From Photobacterium galatheae (GTDB lineage: Bacteria > Pseudomonadota > Gammaproteobacteria > Enterobacterales > Vibrionaceae): 64,000 bases of DNA. The stretch is taken from contig NZ_JMIB01000018.1 of the NCBI RefSeq assembly GCF_000695255.1, positions 47,518 to 111,517 of the forward strand. The letters are read 5' to 3'. A model generated the notes under the pieces. The model made no database searches, was not told where the DNA came from, and saw nothing but the letters and a program-made list of their open reading frames with translations. The position numbers were made by a program, and so were the translations under genes. Positions within the stretch are counted from its first letter, which is position 1. Every line of letters begins with the position of its first letter. Positions 1 through 10,816 of this stretch are shown in pieces.

Positions 1-1
1 G

Positions 2-100
2 TCTGGTATGGAAGTACTTGTGATGATATTGCTTTATTTTGCAGTGTACTTCCCTTCGCTATCCATATTGCATAAACATCAAGATGATGTGACGAATTAA
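2..100 (+). CDS. C-terminal end of an unidentified protein (partial at window edge)
   Basis: An open frame enters from the left edge and stops at TAA 98-100, leaving 32 residues. They start with a hydrophobic run (LVMILLYFAVYF) and end in a polar tail (HKHQDDVTN), which would fit the last membrane segment of a transporter. A strong terminator follows 7 bases after the stop, which supports this frame over frame 1 (stop at 73-75). The family cannot be recognised from this much sequence. Confidence 0.4.
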   Translation, partial: SGMEVLVMILLYFAVYFPSLSILHKHQDDVTN

Positions 101-106
101 CCGATT

Positions 107-130
107 AAAGGCCGCAATCGCGGCCTTTTT
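107..130 (+). terminator. Rho-independent terminator after the edge gene
   Basis: GGCCGC and GCGGCC arms with a 4-base loop, preceded by AAA and followed by TTTTT. Confidence 0.85.
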
Positions 131-282
131 GCTGCTCAGTTTGTTGTGATGCAGCCTGTTTATTTTTGTGAGACAAGATCTTGCTGGCAGATAGACACAG
201 CCCGGTTCAATGAGCTGTTTTTCCTAAACAAATAACTCGATGAAAAAATCGATATATTCTCATTCAGAATCAACTAATTACC

Positions 283-410
283 GTCATTCCCGCACAGGCG
301 GGAATCCAATGTGCACGAGATGAGAGCAATCTGCCAGAATCATTTTGTCCCTCATTTTCCGTGTAGTTATTCCTCTAAAGTCACTGGATCCCCGCCTGCG
401 CGGGGATGAC
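283..410. repeat. MITE-like element with 26-bp inverted ends
   Basis: The 26 bases at 283-308 and the 26 bases at 385-410 are inverted copies differing at three positions. Each arm is itself a short hairpin around CCCGC..GCGGG. The roughly 76 bases between them show no convincing gene. The 'GTCATTCCCGC...GCGGGAATCC' motif is a widespread intergenic repeat in proteobacterial genomes, so this is probably a non-autonomous mobile repeat between the terminator of the edge gene and the end of tcyP. Confidence 0.65.
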
Positions 411-475
411 AGAAGGGAGCGGGAAGCAGTTACCCACTTTCCCAGGTTTTTTGACCTCAAAGATGTGATCAAGAA

Positions 476-501
476 ACAGCCCGGTCAATTGACCGGGCTG
501 T
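476..501 (-). terminator. Terminator of tcyP
   Basis: A perfect palindrome (ACAGCCCGGTCAA/TTGACCGGGCTGT). On the minus strand it is followed by TTTCTT, 41 bases after the tcyP stop. Confidence 0.75.
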
Positions 502-541
502 CTGTTTTCAGGAAAGGCGTCAGAGCATGATTCTCTGAGTG

Positions 542-1930
542 TTAAGCGTTCACGCGCTCGCCACTGATTTCTTCATCCTGGTTGAAGACGTTGTGGTCTG
601 CCTGCCCCAGTACCCGGGAGGTGATGGTTCCGGCGGTGATTGAACCGCTGACGTTGACTGCGGTACGACCCATGTCAATCAGGGGTTCGATTGAAATCAG
701 CAGGCCCGCCAGTGCAACTGGCATATCCAGTGCAGACAGCACAATAATCGCGGCAAAGGTCGCGCCGCCGCCCACACCGGCGATGCCGAATGAGCTGATG
801 GTGACGATGGCGATGAGTGTCAGGATGAAGCCTGGATCCATCGGGTTGATACCAATGGTTGGGGCAATCATCACCGCCAGCATGGCCGGATAAAGACCGG
901 CACAGCCATTCTGGCCCATGGTGGCACCAAATGAAGCCGAGAAGTTTGAAACTGCTTCGCCGTTCCCCAGTTTTTTCACCTGCGTTTCAATGTTCAGGGG
1001 CAGGGTGCCTGCGCTGGAACGGGACGTGAACGCGAAAGTCAGTACAGGCAGAATCTTCTTCAGGAAACGGATCGGGTTGATACCGATGCCAGAGACCAGC
1101 AGCAGGTGCATCACCAGAATCAGACCCAGACCAACATAAGAGGCAACTACGAAGTTCAGCAGGTTCAGGATGTCGCTGTAGTTTGAACCGGCAACCACTT
1201 TGGTCATCAGTGCCAGCACGCCATAAGGGGTGAGGGCCAGTACCATACGAACCAGCGTCCGAACCACTTCCTGCGCCACATTGACGAACGTTTCCAGGCT
1301 CTTGCCCAGTTCTGGCTGCGTGCGAATTACGGTCAGGCTGGCAACACCAATAAAGGCGGAGAAAATCACCACAGCGATAGTTGATGTCGGACGGCTGCCT
1401 GCAAGATCCGCGAACGGGTTGGCCGGGAAGAAAGAAATAATCATGTCGGCCAGTGAAAGACTCTCAACAGAGGTCAGGCGGGTTTGCAATGCTTCGCCCC
1501 GGGCAATTTCACGGGCTCCCTGAACAATGCCTTCAGCACTCAGGCCGAACAGGTTACTGACCAGAATACCAATCAGCGCGGAAGCGGCCGTTGTTGCCAG
1601 CAGGATTCCAATACTCAGACCGGCAATTTTTCCCAGTGAGCCAGCGTTTTTCACTTTCACGATGGCTGCAATAATCGAGACCATGATCAGCGGCATCACA
1701 ATCATTTTCAGCAGGCTGACATAGCCAGAACCGACAATACCGACATACTTCAGGGTTGTGGCGATGGTGTCATTCCCTTCACCATAGAAAAACTGCAGTG
1801 CAGCACCAAACATAACACCGAGACCCAGGCCGGTGAAAACTCGTTTGGATAGTGTTTGCTCACGTTTCTGTTGTTGAACCAGCAAGACGATCAGCAGTGC
1901 AAAAATCGCCAGATTGATAACCAGATACAT
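542..1930 (-). CDS. tcyP: L-cystine/dicarboxylate:cation symporter family transporter, TcyP type
   Basis: A 462-residue inner-membrane protein of the DAACS (dicarboxylate/amino acid:cation symporter) family. It is very close in length and sequence to E. coli TcyP (YdjN), the high-capacity L-cystine importer. Visible hallmarks are the hydrophobic N-terminal helix, the serine-rich motif FTSRSSAGTLPL around residue 308, and the later GATMGQNGCAGLYPAM segment that forms the substrate and cation site. The start ATG has AGAGAAAA upstream. It is monocistronic, ending at a strong terminator. TcyP genes are normally under CysB/sulfur control, but no CysB site can be called by eye here. Family assignment is firm and cystine specificity is inferred from overall similarity. 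Confidence 0.88.
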   Translation of the reverse strand: MYLVINLAIFALLIVLLVQQQKREQTLSKRVFTGLGLGVMFGAALQFFYGEGNDTIATTLKYVGIVGSGYVSLLKMIVMPLIMVSIIAAIVKVKNAGSLGKIAGLSIGILLATTAASALIGILVSNLFGLSAEGIVQGAREIARGEALQTRLTSVESLSLADMIISFFPANPFADLAGSRPTSTIAVVIFSAFIGVASLTVIRTQPELGKSLETFVNVAQEVVRTLVRMVLALTPYGVLALMTKVVAGSNYSDILNLLNFVVASYVGLGLILVMHLLLVSGIGINPIRFLKKILPVLTFAFTSRSSAGTLPLNIETQVKKLGNGEAVSNFSASFGATMGQNGCAGLYPAMLAVMIAPTIGINPMDPGFILTLIAIVTISSFGIAGVGGGATFAAIIVLSALDMPVALAGLLISIEPLIDMGRTAVNVSGSITAGTITSRVLGQADHNVFNQDEEISGERVNA

Positions 1931-2159
1931 ATTTTTCTCTACTTAAAAGGTGTTCAGTCTGTATGGAATATCGCACAGGACAGTGCGCAGAACTGTATAA
2001 AATTGTCCTGCATCATAGGGATTAAGTGGCGCAGAAGAAACGACTGCTTATCACTTTGACTATTCAAAAATGGAACATGATAAAACTAAACGGAATATGG
2101 ATGTATTCCTGTTCACATTGAGTAAAAAATCGCGTTGATGGCTGGGAGTAAAGACAGAA

Positions 2160-2182
2160 ACAGCCAGGAAGGACCTGGCTGT
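2160..2182 (-). terminator. Terminator of elyC
   Basis: ACAGCCAGG/CCTGGCTGT hairpin with a 5-base loop. Read on the minus strand it is followed by a T-rich stretch (TTTCTGTCTTT). Confidence 0.75.
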
Positions 2183-2204
2183 GAGTAGAATCGTCTCAGT
2201 GTGA

Positions 2205-3017
2205 CTAGGCGGTTGTATCTTTGGTGACGGGTTGAACTACGTTGACGGGAGCGGCGCTGTCGGCCATGTCACGTAGTTTTTGCCACCATTGGCCCAGGGT
2301 TTCATGCCAGAAGCGTTCCGTTTGCTCAAGGTACTGTGCTTTTGGCGCGTACTTCAGCCAGGGTTGGTGAATTTTGTTGCTGGCCAGAAAGTTCGTCGGG
2401 GCAGGAATCGGATCCAGTCCCGCCAGTTTAAATTCTGCAATGGCACGGGGCATGTGGCTGGCTGAAGTCACCAGTACCAGATTCCGTTTGCCAACCACAG
2501 AGGCAGCCTGAAAGGCTTCTTCCCAGGTGTCTTTTGCAGTTTCCAGCAGCAGGACATCCAGTTTGTTCACGCCCAGTGCGGTTGCGACTTTTGCCATCAT
2601 CCGCGCCTGACTGATCTCAGTTCCGCCATCATACCCAGAGAGAATAATTTTAGAACCCGGGGACAGGTTGTGAATGCGAATTGCCTCTGCCAGGCGCATC
2701 AGAGAAGCACGCGACAGCTCCGAGGTCATTGGCAGTTCTTTATCGACCACATGGCTGTTGCCCAGCACCATGATGTAATCGACGGGTTGTCCCGATGGAA
2801 TGTAGCCCTTATATTCGCGTTCCAGCGGGCTGAGAAGGCGGGTTGATAAAGGCTGGAATGCCACCAGGAAAATACCCAGCAGCGAGCAGGCCAGCAGCAC
2901 GGAGGCCAGTTTCTGTCGGCGTGTAAACCAAAGTACCATTAGACCGGTGACACCGATAATCAGTAACAGTGGCAGAGGCATCAGAAAAGCCGACAAGATT
3001 TTTTTCAGTTCAAACAT
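2205..3017 (-). CDS. elyC: Envelope biogenesis factor ElyC (DUF218/YdcF-like)
   Basis: A 270-residue protein with two N-terminal membrane helices (about residues 10-30 and 35-55), followed by a periplasmic DUF218 domain. The domain shows the family motifs VDYIMVLGNSHVVD near residue 80, an SRASLMRL segment, and LVLVTSASHMPRA near residue 180. In E. coli ElyC (YcbC) supports peptidoglycan assembly at the level of the undecaprenyl carrier. It is divergent from cmoM across 116 bases, exactly the E. coli order elyC-cmoM-mukFEB, which strengthens the call. Confidence 0.88.
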   Translation of the reverse strand: MFELKKILSAFLMPLPLLLIIGVTGLMVLWFTRRQKLASVLLACSLLGIFLVAFQPLSTRLLSPLEREYKGYIPSGQPVDYIMVLGNSHVVDKELPMTSELSRASLMRLAEAIRIHNLSPGSKIILSGYDGGTEISQARMMAKVATALGVNKLDVLLLETAKDTWEEAFQAASVVGKRNLVLVTSASHMPRAIAEFKLAGLDPIPAPTNFLASNKIHQPWLKYAPKAQYLEQTERFWHETLGQWWQKLRDMADSAAPVNVVQPVTKDTTA

Positions 3018-3133
3018 ATCAGGTCGTCCGAAATTTCAGCGATTGAGCTTGAAAACACGCTCCAAGCCTTTATTCCTCTAAAGCTTGTGACACAATAGCG
3101 TCTGACAAGAACGCTATCATAACGAAAACTGAC

Positions 3134-3928
3134 GTGATCAGAGACCGAAATTTTGATGATTTAGCCCAAAAGTTCTCAGAAAACATCTACGGTACAGCCA
3201 AAGGACTGATCCGTCAGACTGTCGTCTGGCAAGATTTGGAGCAAATTTTACATACCCTTGACGCGGCTTCGGCCAGTCAGGGCGCATCATTGCACGTATT
3301 GGATGCCGGGGGTGGCTTAGGGCAGTTATCGCAACTGATTGCAAAACTGGGTCATCAGGTGACTTTATGTGATCTTTCTGGAGAAATGCTGAAACTCGCC
3401 CGCGAGGAAATTGCTAAAAACGGCTTGCTTGAGCAATATCGACTGGTTCATTGTCCGGTACAGCAGGTCGATGAGTATCTGGATGAACCCGTTGACCTGA
3501 TTCTGTTTCATGCCGTGATGGAGTGGCTGACAGACCCGCGGGCCGCGCTGGAAACCCTGATGCGTCAGGTGAAACCTGGCGGAATCATTTCAGTGATGTT
3601 TTACAACTATAATGGCCTGCTGTTTAAGAATCTGGTCTGCGGCAACCTGACCCATGTTGAGCAGGGCATGCCACACCGCAAACGATTTAAGCTTCAGCCA
3701 CAATCGGCACAGAAGCCGGAAGAGGTGTATGCCTGGCTCACGGAAGGCGGTTTTAACATTTTAGGTAAAACCGGTGTGCGGACATTTCACGACTATATGC
3801 GGACTACCCGGGTCGGTGAATTCAGTCTGGAGCAATTACTGGCGATGGAGCAGAGTATCTGCCGTCAGGAACCGTATTTATCATTGGGGCGCTATATTCA
3901 CGTTTACGCCCAAAAGCCGTTGCAGTAA
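3134..3928 (+). CDS. cmoM: tRNA 5-carboxymethoxyuridine methyltransferase CmoM
   Basis: A class I SAM-dependent methyltransferase of 264 residues. It shows the glycine-rich SAM motif VLDAGGGLGQL around residue 55 and DLILFHAVMEW around residue 120. It aligns throughout with E. coli CmoM (formerly SmtA), which methylates cmo5U34 to mcmo5U in tRNA. The start is GTG; the N-terminal MIRDRNFDDLAQKFS matches the E. coli start region. It lies 55 bases before mukF and belongs to the cmoM-mukF-mukE-mukB transcription unit, the same arrangement as in enterobacteria. Confidence 0.92.
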   Translation: MIRDRNFDDLAQKFSENIYGTAKGLIRQTVVWQDLEQILHTLDAASASQGASLHVLDAGGGLGQLSQLIAKLGHQVTLCDLSGEMLKLAREEIAKNGLLEQYRLVHCPVQQVDEYLDEPVDLILFHAVMEWLTDPRAALETLMRQVKPGGIISVMFYNYNGLLFKNLVCGNLTHVEQGMPHRKRFKLQPQSAQKPEEVYAWLTEGGFNILGKTGVRTFHDYMRTTRVGEFSLEQLLAMEQSICRQEPYLSLGRYIHVYAQKPLQ

Positions 3929-3983
3929 GCAAACGACACGATTGTCGGTTGCATGCAATAAATCTAACAAATAAGGACAACGG

Positions 3984-5312
3984 ATGAGTGACCAATCCCA
4001 GACCGTTCCTGAGCTGGTGACCTGGGTGAAACAGCATGAATTCGCCCTGAACCTGCCCACGGAAAGGCTGGCATTTTTACTGGCGGTTGCTGTATTGAGC
4101 GGCGAGCGTCTGGATGAAGAGCTGGGGGAGGGTGAACTGGTTGATGCGTTCAAAATTGTGAGCGATATGTTCGATCAGTCAAAAGATACCCTGGTTTTTC
4201 GAGCCAACAATGCGATTAATGAGCTGGTGCGTCAGCGTTTGATGTCCCGTTTTACCAGCGAAATGACCGAAGGTGCCAATATTTACCGGCTCAGTCCGCT
4301 GGCACTGGGCATTGCCGATTATTACTCACGCCATCGTGAGTTCTCATCGATGAAGCTGTCGATTCAGCTCGCGATGGTGGCTGATGAATTGAATAAAGCG
4401 GCGGTCGCGGCCCATGAAGGCGGCGATGATAAGCACTGGAAACTGAACGTTTACGCGGTGCTGAAGTATTCCGTGGCTGAGATTTTTGATCGGATTGATC
4501 TCAACCAGCGCACGATGGATGAGCAACAGCAGCAAGTGAAGCAAGACATTGCAGAGCTGCTGAATCAGGACTGGCGTGCCGCGATCACCAACTGTGAAAG
4601 TCTGCTGAATGAAACCTCCAGTACGCTGCGAGAGCTGCAGGATACCCTGCAAGCCGCGGGTGACCAGTTGCAAACTCAGCTTTTAGCGATTCAGGATGCA
4701 GTCGTTTCTGCACCTGAGCTGGAGTTGGAATATATTGATGGCATGGTGTACGCCCAACAGGCCAAACTGGACCGCATTATCAACTGGGGTCAGCAGGCGA
4801 TTGACTTATGGATCGGCTATGACCGCCACGTGCATAAGTTCATCCGTACCGCTATTGATATGGATAAAAACCGGGCCTTCAGTCAGCGTCTGCGCCAGTC
4901 TGTTGCAGAATTTTTTGATGCGCCCTGGCAGCTGACTTATGCAGATGCCGAACGCCTGCTGGACATGCGAGATGAAGAACTGGTCCTGCGTGATGATGAA
5001 GTGACCGGGATCGTTCCTGAATCGGTGGAATTTGAAGAGCTGAGCCAGGTGAATGATCAGCTCTCAGAACAAATTGCCGCCATGCTGGATGCCCATAAAT
5101 CACAGGGAACTGCAATCAATCTCGGGTCGGTGATCCGGGAATATCTGCACCAGTATCCGCATGCACAACATTTTGATTTAGCTCGTATTATTGTCGATCA
5201 GGCCGTGAGGTTAGGCTATTCAGAGTCTGATTTCACCGCCATTCAGCCTGACTGGGAACTGATCAACGACTACGGAGCCAAGGTACAAGCCAATGTCATT
5301 GACAAATATTGA
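3984..5312 (+). CDS. mukF: Chromosome partition protein MukF (kleisin of MukBEF)
   Basis: A 442-residue kleisin subunit of the MukBEF condensin; the E. coli protein is 440. An N-terminal winged-helix dimerisation region is followed by a long helical middle and a C-terminal winged helix that contacts the MukB head. SD AAGGACAA precedes the ATG. The last 20 bases overlap the start of mukE, consistent with translational coupling of subunits that must be made in fixed ratio. No disruption is seen. Confidence 0.95.
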   Translation: MSDQSQTVPELVTWVKQHEFALNLPTERLAFLLAVAVLSGERLDEELGEGELVDAFKIVSDMFDQSKDTLVFRANNAINELVRQRLMSRFTSEMTEGANIYRLSPLALGIADYYSRHREFSSMKLSIQLAMVADELNKAAVAAHEGGDDKHWKLNVYAVLKYSVAEIFDRIDLNQRTMDEQQQQVKQDIAELLNQDWRAAITNCESLLNETSSTLRELQDTLQAAGDQLQTQLLAIQDAVVSAPELELEYIDGMVYAQQAKLDRIINWGQQAIDLWIGYDRHVHKFIRTAIDMDKNRAFSQRLRQSVAEFFDAPWQLTYADAERLLDMRDEELVLRDDEVTGIVPESVEFEELSQVNDQLSEQIAAMLDAHKSQGTAINLGSVIREYLHQYPHAQHFDLARIIVDQAVRLGYSESDFTAIQPDWELINDYGAKVQANVIDKY

Positions 5313-6021
5313 AGAATTTATGCCAGAGAATCTGGCAAAGGCCATTGCCAACCCATTGTTTCCGGCATTGGATAATGCGCTGCGCTCTGGTCGCCATGTA
5401 TCTAGCGAAGATCTGGATAATCATGCGTTTCTGCTGGAATTCGAGCAGGAACTGATGCTGTTTTACAAACGCTATCATGCGGAACTGGTGCGTGCACCGG
5501 AAGGCTTCTTTTACCTGCGTCCGCGGTCGACGTCCCTGATCAGCCGTTCTGTGATGTCTGAGTTGGATATGCTGGTGGGTAAGGTTTTGTGTTTCCTTTA
5601 TCTGAGCCCGGAACGTCTGGCACATGAAGGGATTTTCACCAATCAGGAACTGTTTGATGAACTCCTGTCACTGGCGGATGAAAAGAAGCTGATGAAGCTG
5701 GTGACCAACCGGGCCACGGGTTCAGACCTGGATCGCGAAAAGCTGTTCGACAAAGTCAAAACCTCTCTGCGTCGGATGCGTCGTTTGGGCATGGTGATCC
5801 TGCTGGGTGATTCCGGGAAATTCCGGATCAGCGAAGCCGTGTTCCGCTTTGGTGCAGATGTCCGGACCAGCGACGACATTCGTGAGGCGCAGCTGCGCCT
5901 GATCCGTGACGGCGAAGCCGTGGTGCATCAGCAGCCACCGACACAATCCAGCCTGATTGATGAGATGCAGGCCGGTGATTCAGCCAGTGAAGAACAATCG
6001 GCGCAGGAGGAGCAAGCCTGA
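5293..6021 (+). CDS. mukE: Chromosome partition protein MukE
   Basis: A 242-residue tandem winged-helix (KITE) subunit that binds MukF and modulates MukB ATPase and DNA loading. Family landmarks are the N-terminal [20 protein letters not shown] and the [20 protein letters not shown] segment near residue 150. The acidic, Gln/Glu-rich tail after about residue 215 is variable in this family. It starts inside mukF and its TGA overlaps the ATG of mukB by one base (TGATG), so all three muk genes are coupled. Confidence 0.95.
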   Translation: MSLTNIEEFMPENLAKAIANPLFPALDNALRSGRHVSSEDLDNHAFLLEFEQELMLFYKRYHAELVRAPEGFFYLRPRSTSLISRSVMSELDMLVGKVLCFLYLSPERLAHEGIFTNQELFDELLSLADEKKLMKLVTNRATGSDLDREKLFDKVKTSLRRMRRLGMVILLGDSGKFRISEAVFRFGADVRTSDDIREAQLRLIRDGEAVVHQQPPTQSSLIDEMQAGDSASEEQSAQEEQA

Positions 6022-9000
6022 TGGAACGCGGTAAGTATCAGTCTCTGACCATGGTCAACTGGAACGGCTTCTTTGCCCGGACTTTTGATATTGACCAACT
6101 GGTTACTACACTTTCCGGCGGTAATGGTGCAGGTAAATCCACCACTATGGCCGCGTTTATCACGTCTCTGATCCCGGATCAGAGCTTGCTGCATTTCCGG
6201 AATACCACAGAAGCGGGCAGCTCAACTGCCTCTCGCGACAAAGGGTTACACGGTAAGCTGAAGCCGGGCGCCTGTTATTCGGCGCTGGACGTGGTGAACT
6301 CGAAAAATCAGCGCGTGATTTTTGCCGTGAAACTGCAGCAGGTCGCGGGCCGTGACAAAAAAGTCGACATTAAACCTTTCCTGATTCAGGGACTGCCAGC
6401 AGCGGTGAAACCCACCGATGTGCTGATGGAAACCCTCTCTGAGAATCAGGCGCGGATTCGCCAGCTGAATGAAGTCAAAGATGCGGTATCTCAGTACGAA
6501 GGTGTGCAGTTCAAAACCTTCAGCTCAGTCACCGACTATCACACGCAAATGTTTGAGTTTGGTGTGCTGCCGAAGAAGCTGCGCAACAGCACGGATCGTT
6601 CGAAATTCTATCGTCTGATTGAAGCCTCTCTGTACGGTGGTATTTCCAGTGCGATTACCCGTTCTCTGCGCGACTACCTGCTGCCGCATAATTCCGGCGT
6701 GAAAAAAGCCTTCCAGGATATGGAAGCAGCATTGCGGGAAAACCGCATGACGCTGGAAGCGATCAAAGTTACTCAGAATGACCGTGATCTCTTCAAACAC
6801 CTGATCACTGAAGCGACCAACTATGTGGCTGCGGATTATATGCGCCATGCCAATGAGCGTCGTGTCAAGCTGGAGCAGACGCTGAATCTGCGTGGCGAAC
6901 TGCTGGGTTCCCGCAATACCCTGATTGATCAGCAGCAAGTGTTCAGCAATATGTCGCAGGAACTGGACGAGCTGAAAGATAACGAAAGTGCGCTGGAGCA
7001 GGATCATCAGGCTGCTTCTGACCACCTGCAACTGGTTCAGACGGCAGTTCGTCAGCAGGAAAAAATTGAGCGTTATCGTGACGATCTGCTCGAGCTGACA
7101 GAACGCCTGGAAGAGCAGGTGATGATTGTCGAGGAAGCGGCAGAGCAACTGGCGATGGCCGAAGAACAGGCCATGCTGAGTGAAGAAGAAGTGGACAGCC
7201 TGAAGTCTCAGCTGGCCGACTACCAGCAGGCGCTGGACACCCAGCAAACTCGTGCACTTCAATATCAGCAGGCGGTTCAGGCACTGGAGAAAGCCCGCGC
7301 GATCACCGGCGATACTGAGCTGGATAAAGACAATGCCAACGAGCTGCTAAGCGATCTGAAGCAGCAGCAAGACAGCAAAACCACGGCGTTGCTGGCCCTG
7401 AAACACAAGCTGGATATGTCCGCAGCGGCAGCACAGCAGTTTGAGAAAGGTCTGCAACTGGTGATCACCATTGCCGGTGCTGTGGATCGGGCTTCAGCCG
7501 GTCAGAAAGCCCGCGAATTGCTGGCAACCGGCCGTGAGATGCGCATGATTGCCCAGCGCAGCGAACAACTGAGTGCGCAGTACCGCGATCTGGAACGTAA
7601 TATGCGCCACCAGCGTCAGGCACAGGAACTGGCAGACACGTATACGAAGCGCTTTGCGGTCGGGATTGACAGTGAACTTGCACTGGCTGAAGAACAGGCC
7701 CGACACGAAGCAACGCTGGAAAGCCTGGAACAGAATCAGGCTGAACTGGTGGAAAAACGCAGTGAACTGCGCCGTCAGGAACAGCAACTGTCGCAGCAAA
7801 TGAAAGCGCTGGAAGGCAAGGCACCCGCCTGGATTGCAGCCAGTGATGCACTGGAGAAACTGGCCGAACAGTCGGGTCAGGATCTGTATGACAGTCAGGC
7901 GGTGATGACCGCGATGCATCAGACGCTGGAATCCGAACGTGAAGCGATTCATACCCGCGACAAACTGGCGATCCGTAAGCAGGACGTTGAACAGGAAATT
8001 GAACGTCTGGCCCTGCCCGGCGGCAGTGATGACTCACGTCTGCGTGTGATTGCCGATGTTTTGGGCGGCACCCTGCTGTCTGAAATTTATGATGACATCA
8101 CCATTGATGATGCGCCGTATTTCAGCGCCATGTATGGCCCGGCCCGTCACGCGATTGTGGTTCAGGATCTTCAGGCCGTTCGTGAGAAGCTGTCTGAACT
8201 GGATGACTGCCCGGACGACCTGTATATCATCGAAGGGGATGCTGACTCATTCGACGACAGCAGCTTTGTGGTGGATGAACTGGAAGGCGCGGTCTGTGTT
8301 CAGCTCAATGAGCAGCAACTGCGTTATTCACGATTCCCGAAAGTCCCGCTGTTTGGCCGTGCGGCCCGTGAACAACGTCTGGAAACGCTGCGTGAAGAAC
8401 GGGATCAGATTGTTGAAGATCATGCCAAGGCATCTTTTGATGCGCAGAAACTGCAACGTTTGTATCAGAGCTTTAATGCCTTTGTTGCCAGCCATCTGTC
8501 GGTTGCTTTCGAAGCAGATCCGGAAGAAGCCATTCGTGTGGCCCGCGAGCAGCGTAATCAGATTCAGCGTCAGCTCAGTGATACCGAAGCGACTGAACAG
8601 CAGCAACGCAGTCAGCTGACCGCGGCCCGTGAAGGTCTGTCCCTGCTGGCGAAAATGCAACCTGTTGTAGGCATGCTGGAAGATGACACCCTGGCAGCAC
8701 GGTTGGAAGAAGTTGAGCAGCAGTTGTCTCAAATCGACGAAGCGCGCAGTTACCTGGATCGCCACGGCAAATCGCTGGACGAGCTGGAAGGGCTGGTGTC
8801 TGCACTGGATGCTGACCCGGAACGTTTCGATGCGATGCAGAGTGAATATCAGGATGCGGATCAGGCGCTGCAAACGCTGAAGAGTCAGATTTTTGCCTTG
8901 TCGGATCTGGCTGAGCGCCGTCATCACTTCGGCTATGCCGATGCGGTTGAGCTGCTGAGTAAGAGTTCTGAGCTGAATGAACAGCTGAAATCGAAACTGG

Positions 9001-10484
9001 AAGCGGCGGAACGTGAGCGGACCCGCCAGCGTGAAAACCTGAAACAGTCGCAGACACAGAATAACCAGTACAACCAGTTGCTGGCCTCGCTGAAGAGTTC
9101 GCATCAGGCGAAGCTGGAGACGGTTCAGGAATTTGAACGTGAATTGCAGGAATTGGGTGTCCGTGCGGATGTGGAAGCGGAAGAGCGCGCCCGTCTGCGC
9201 CGTGACGAATTGCACGAACGCCTGCACAGTTCACGCAACCGTCGCAGCGAGCTGGAGAAAGCGACAACTTCGCTGGAACTGGAAATGCGCGGACTGGTGA
9301 AACGTCTGCGTAAAGTCGAGAAAGACTATGCCGACCTGCGTAAGCTGGTGGTGAATACCAAAGCGGGCTGGTGTGCGGTGCTGCGTCTGGCGCGTGAGAG
9401 CGATGTTGAACGTCGTCTGCACCGCCGTGAAATGGCATACATGAGCGCAGATGAGCTGCGTTCGCTGTCGGATAAAGCGCTGGGTGCACTGCGTCTGGCG
9501 GTTTCGGACAATGAAACCCTGCGCGATGCACTGCGTCAGTCGGAAGATGTTTCCCGTCCGGAACGCAAAGTCCTCTTCTATATTGCAGTGTACCAGCATC
9601 TGCGTGAGCGGATCCGTCACGATATTATCCGCACCGATGATCCGGTGGAAGCCATCGAAGAGATGGAAGTGGAACTGGCCCGTCTGACGGAAGAGCTGAC
9701 CGCCCGTGAAAAACGTCTGGCGATCAGTTCAGACAGTGTGGCGAACATTATCCGCAAGACCATCATGCGTGAGCAGAACCGGATCAAAATGCTGAACCAG
9801 GGTCTGCAGAATATCAGCTTTGGTCAGGTGAAAGGCGTGCGTCTGAATGTGAATGTTCGTGAGACCCACGAAGCCTTGCTGGCGGGTCTGTCTGAGCAAC
9901 AGGATCAGCATCAGGATCTGTTCGGGAATAATCGTCTCACGTTCTCTGAAGCCATTGCCAAGCTGTTCCAGCGTCTGAACCCGCATATTGAGCTGGGTCA
10001 GCGCTCGCCGCAGACACTGGGTGAAGAGTTGCTGGATTACCGGAATTACCTTGAATTGAGCATTGAGGTGAACCGGGGCACAGATGGCTGGCTGCAAGCG
10101 GAGTCCGGTGCGTTGTCGACCGGTGAAGCGATTGGTACAGGTCAGGCGATTCTGCTGATGGTTGTTCAGAGCTGGGAAGAAGAAGCTCGTCGCCTGCGTG
10201 GGAAAGATATCATTCCATGCCGTCTGTTGTTCCTCGATGAGGCAGCCCGTCTGGACGCCAAGTCGATCGCGACGTTGTTCGAGCTGTGTGAACGTCTGGA
10301 CATGCAGTTGCTGATTGCCGCACCGGAGAATATCAGTCCGGAGAAAGGAACAACGTATAAGCTGGTGCGGAAGATCTTTAAAGATCGCGAGCACGTGCAT
10401 GTCGTTGGTCTGCGTGGCTTCGGTCAGGAGCCGAAAACCATCGAAGCGGAGACCGGCCGACAACTGGAACTGGATCCGGCCTGA
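6021..10484 (+). CDS. mukB: Chromosome partition protein MukB (SMC-like ATPase)
   Basis: A 1487-residue SMC-like subunit; E. coli MukB is 1486. The Walker A motif GGNGAGKS lies at residues 33-40. Long heptad-type coiled coils run to about residue 660. The hinge region ([17 protein letters not shown] and following) is near residues 690-800, the second coiled coil runs to about 1200, and the C-terminal head carries signature [12 protein letters not shown] and Walker B LLFLDEA near 1400. It forms the ATP-driven DNA-loop-extruding MukBEF complex for chromosome organisation. A terminator follows 22 bases after the stop. Confidence 0.97.
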   Translation: MERGKYQSLTMVNWNGFFARTFDIDQLVTTLSGGNGAGKSTTMAAFITSLIPDQSLLHFRNTTEAGSSTASRDKGLHGKLKPGACYSALDVVNSKNQRVIFAVKLQQVAGRDKKVDIKPFLIQGLPAAVKPTDVLMETLSENQARIRQLNEVKDAVSQYEGVQFKTFSSVTDYHTQMFEFGVLPKKLRNSTDRSKFYRLIEASLYGGISSAITRSLRDYLLPHNSGVKKAFQDMEAALRENRMTLEAIKVTQNDRDLFKHLITEATNYVAADYMRHANERRVKLEQTLNLRGELLGSRNTLIDQQQVFSNMSQELDELKDNESALEQDHQAASDHLQLVQTAVRQQEKIERYRDDLLELTERLEEQVMIVEEAAEQLAMAEEQAMLSEEEVDSLKSQLADYQQALDTQQTRALQYQQAVQALEKARAITGDTELDKDNANELLSDLKQQQDSKTTALLALKHKLDMSAAAAQQFEKGLQLVITIAGAVDRASAGQKARELLATGREMRMIAQRSEQLSAQYRDLERNMRHQRQAQELADTYTKRFAVGIDSELALAEEQARHEATLESLEQNQAELVEKRSELRRQEQQLSQQMKALEGKAPAWIAASDALEKLAEQSGQDLYDSQAVMTAMHQTLESEREAIHTRDKLAIRKQDVEQEIERLALPGGSDDSRLRVIADVLGGTLLSEIYDDITIDDAPYFSAMYGPARHAIVVQDLQAVREKLSELDDCPDDLYIIEGDADSFDDSSFVVDELEGAVCVQLNEQQLRYSRFPKVPLFGRAAREQRLETLREERDQIVEDHAKASFDAQKLQRLYQSFNAFVASHLSVAFEADPEEAIRVAREQRNQIQRQLSDTEATEQQQRSQLTAAREGLSLLAKMQPVVGMLEDDTLAARLEEVEQQLSQIDEARSYLDRHGKSLDELEGLVSALDADPERFDAMQSEYQDADQALQTLKSQIFALSDLAERRHHFGYADAVELLSKSSELNEQLKSKLEAAERERTRQRENLKQSQTQNNQYNQLLASLKSSHQAKLETVQEFERELQELGVRADVEAEERARLRRDELHERLHSSRNRRSELEKATTSLELEMRGLVKRLRKVEKDYADLRKLVVNTKAGWCAVLRLARESDVERRLHRREMAYMSADELRSLSDKALGALRLAVSDNETLRDALRQSEDVSRPERKVLFYIAVYQHLRERIRHDIIRTDDPVEAIEEMEVELARLTEELTAREKRLAISSDSVANIIRKTIMREQNRIKMLNQGLQNISFGQVKGVRLNVNVRETHEALLAGLSEQQDQHQDLFGNNRLTFSEAIAKLFQRLNPHIELGQRSPQTLGEELLDYRNYLELSIEVNRGTDGWLQAESGALSTGEAIGTGQAILLMVVQSWEEEARRLRGKDIIPCRLLFLDEAARLDAKSIATLFELCERLDMQLLIAAPENISPEKGTTYKLVRKIFKDREHVHVVGLRGFGQEPKTIEAETGRQLELDPA

Positions 10485-10506
10485 TCAGGTTTCATCGGAA
10501 AGTGAG

Positions 10507-10540
10507 AAAAACCAGCATGGCAACATGCTGGTTTTTTTAT
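10507..10540 (+). terminator. Terminator of the cmoM-mukFEB operon
   Basis: AAAACCAGCATG and CATGCTGGTTTT arms with a short loop, followed by a run of seven T. Confidence 0.9.
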
Positions 10541-10565
10541 ACCTGAAATGGCTGGGATCTGGTCA

Positions 10566-10804
10566 TCAGAATCTTATAGCCCAGATAACATTCTGGCTCT
10601 GAACAAAGTTACGAATGGCTGCAATGGTGCTTAAGGTGCTGTCTATTTTTTCCTGACCCAGTGCAACTGGCGGGGTAAGCCCGCAAGGATGAATGAAGGC
10701 ACAAGGATCAGCACGCCGCCACCAGCGACGCTGTCGATAAACCCGGTCGCGAGTACGGCGAGCATGAAAGCGGCGATGATCCACCAAGAGAACTCGTTCA
10801 GAAA
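10566..10804 (-). pseudogene. Decayed N-terminal fragment of a TSUP (TauE/SafE) permease
   Basis: Reading the minus strand from about 10804, one frame gives WWIIAAFMLAVLATGFIDS, then VAGGGGVLILVPSFILAGLP. This is the hallmark first half of a TSUP family permease, and it compares well with yfcA at 17.8 kb. At about 10672 the frame breaks. The continuation VALGQEKI(D)STL.TIAAIRN is found in the next frame and ends at TGA 10566-10568. The fragment therefore has one frameshift and has lost about 180 C-terminal residues. It begins right after the stop of the neighbouring dehydrogenase, so it may once have been the second gene of that unit. Confidence 0.7.
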
Positions 10805-10816
10805 CCTATCTATCGG

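Noticed and set aside
284..530. Short frames on both strands through the inverted-repeat element
   Set aside because: They are produced by the repeat arms; no SD and no protein-like composition.
6525..10463. Several long frames on the minus strand inside mukB (up to 318 codons)
   Set aside because: They are antisense shadows of a high-quality coding sequence; they lack SD sites and recognisable domains.
10566..10787. 73-codon minus-strand frame as a separate small gene
   Set aside because: Its C-terminal part is the frameshifted continuation of a TSUP permease, so it is part of a pseudogene.
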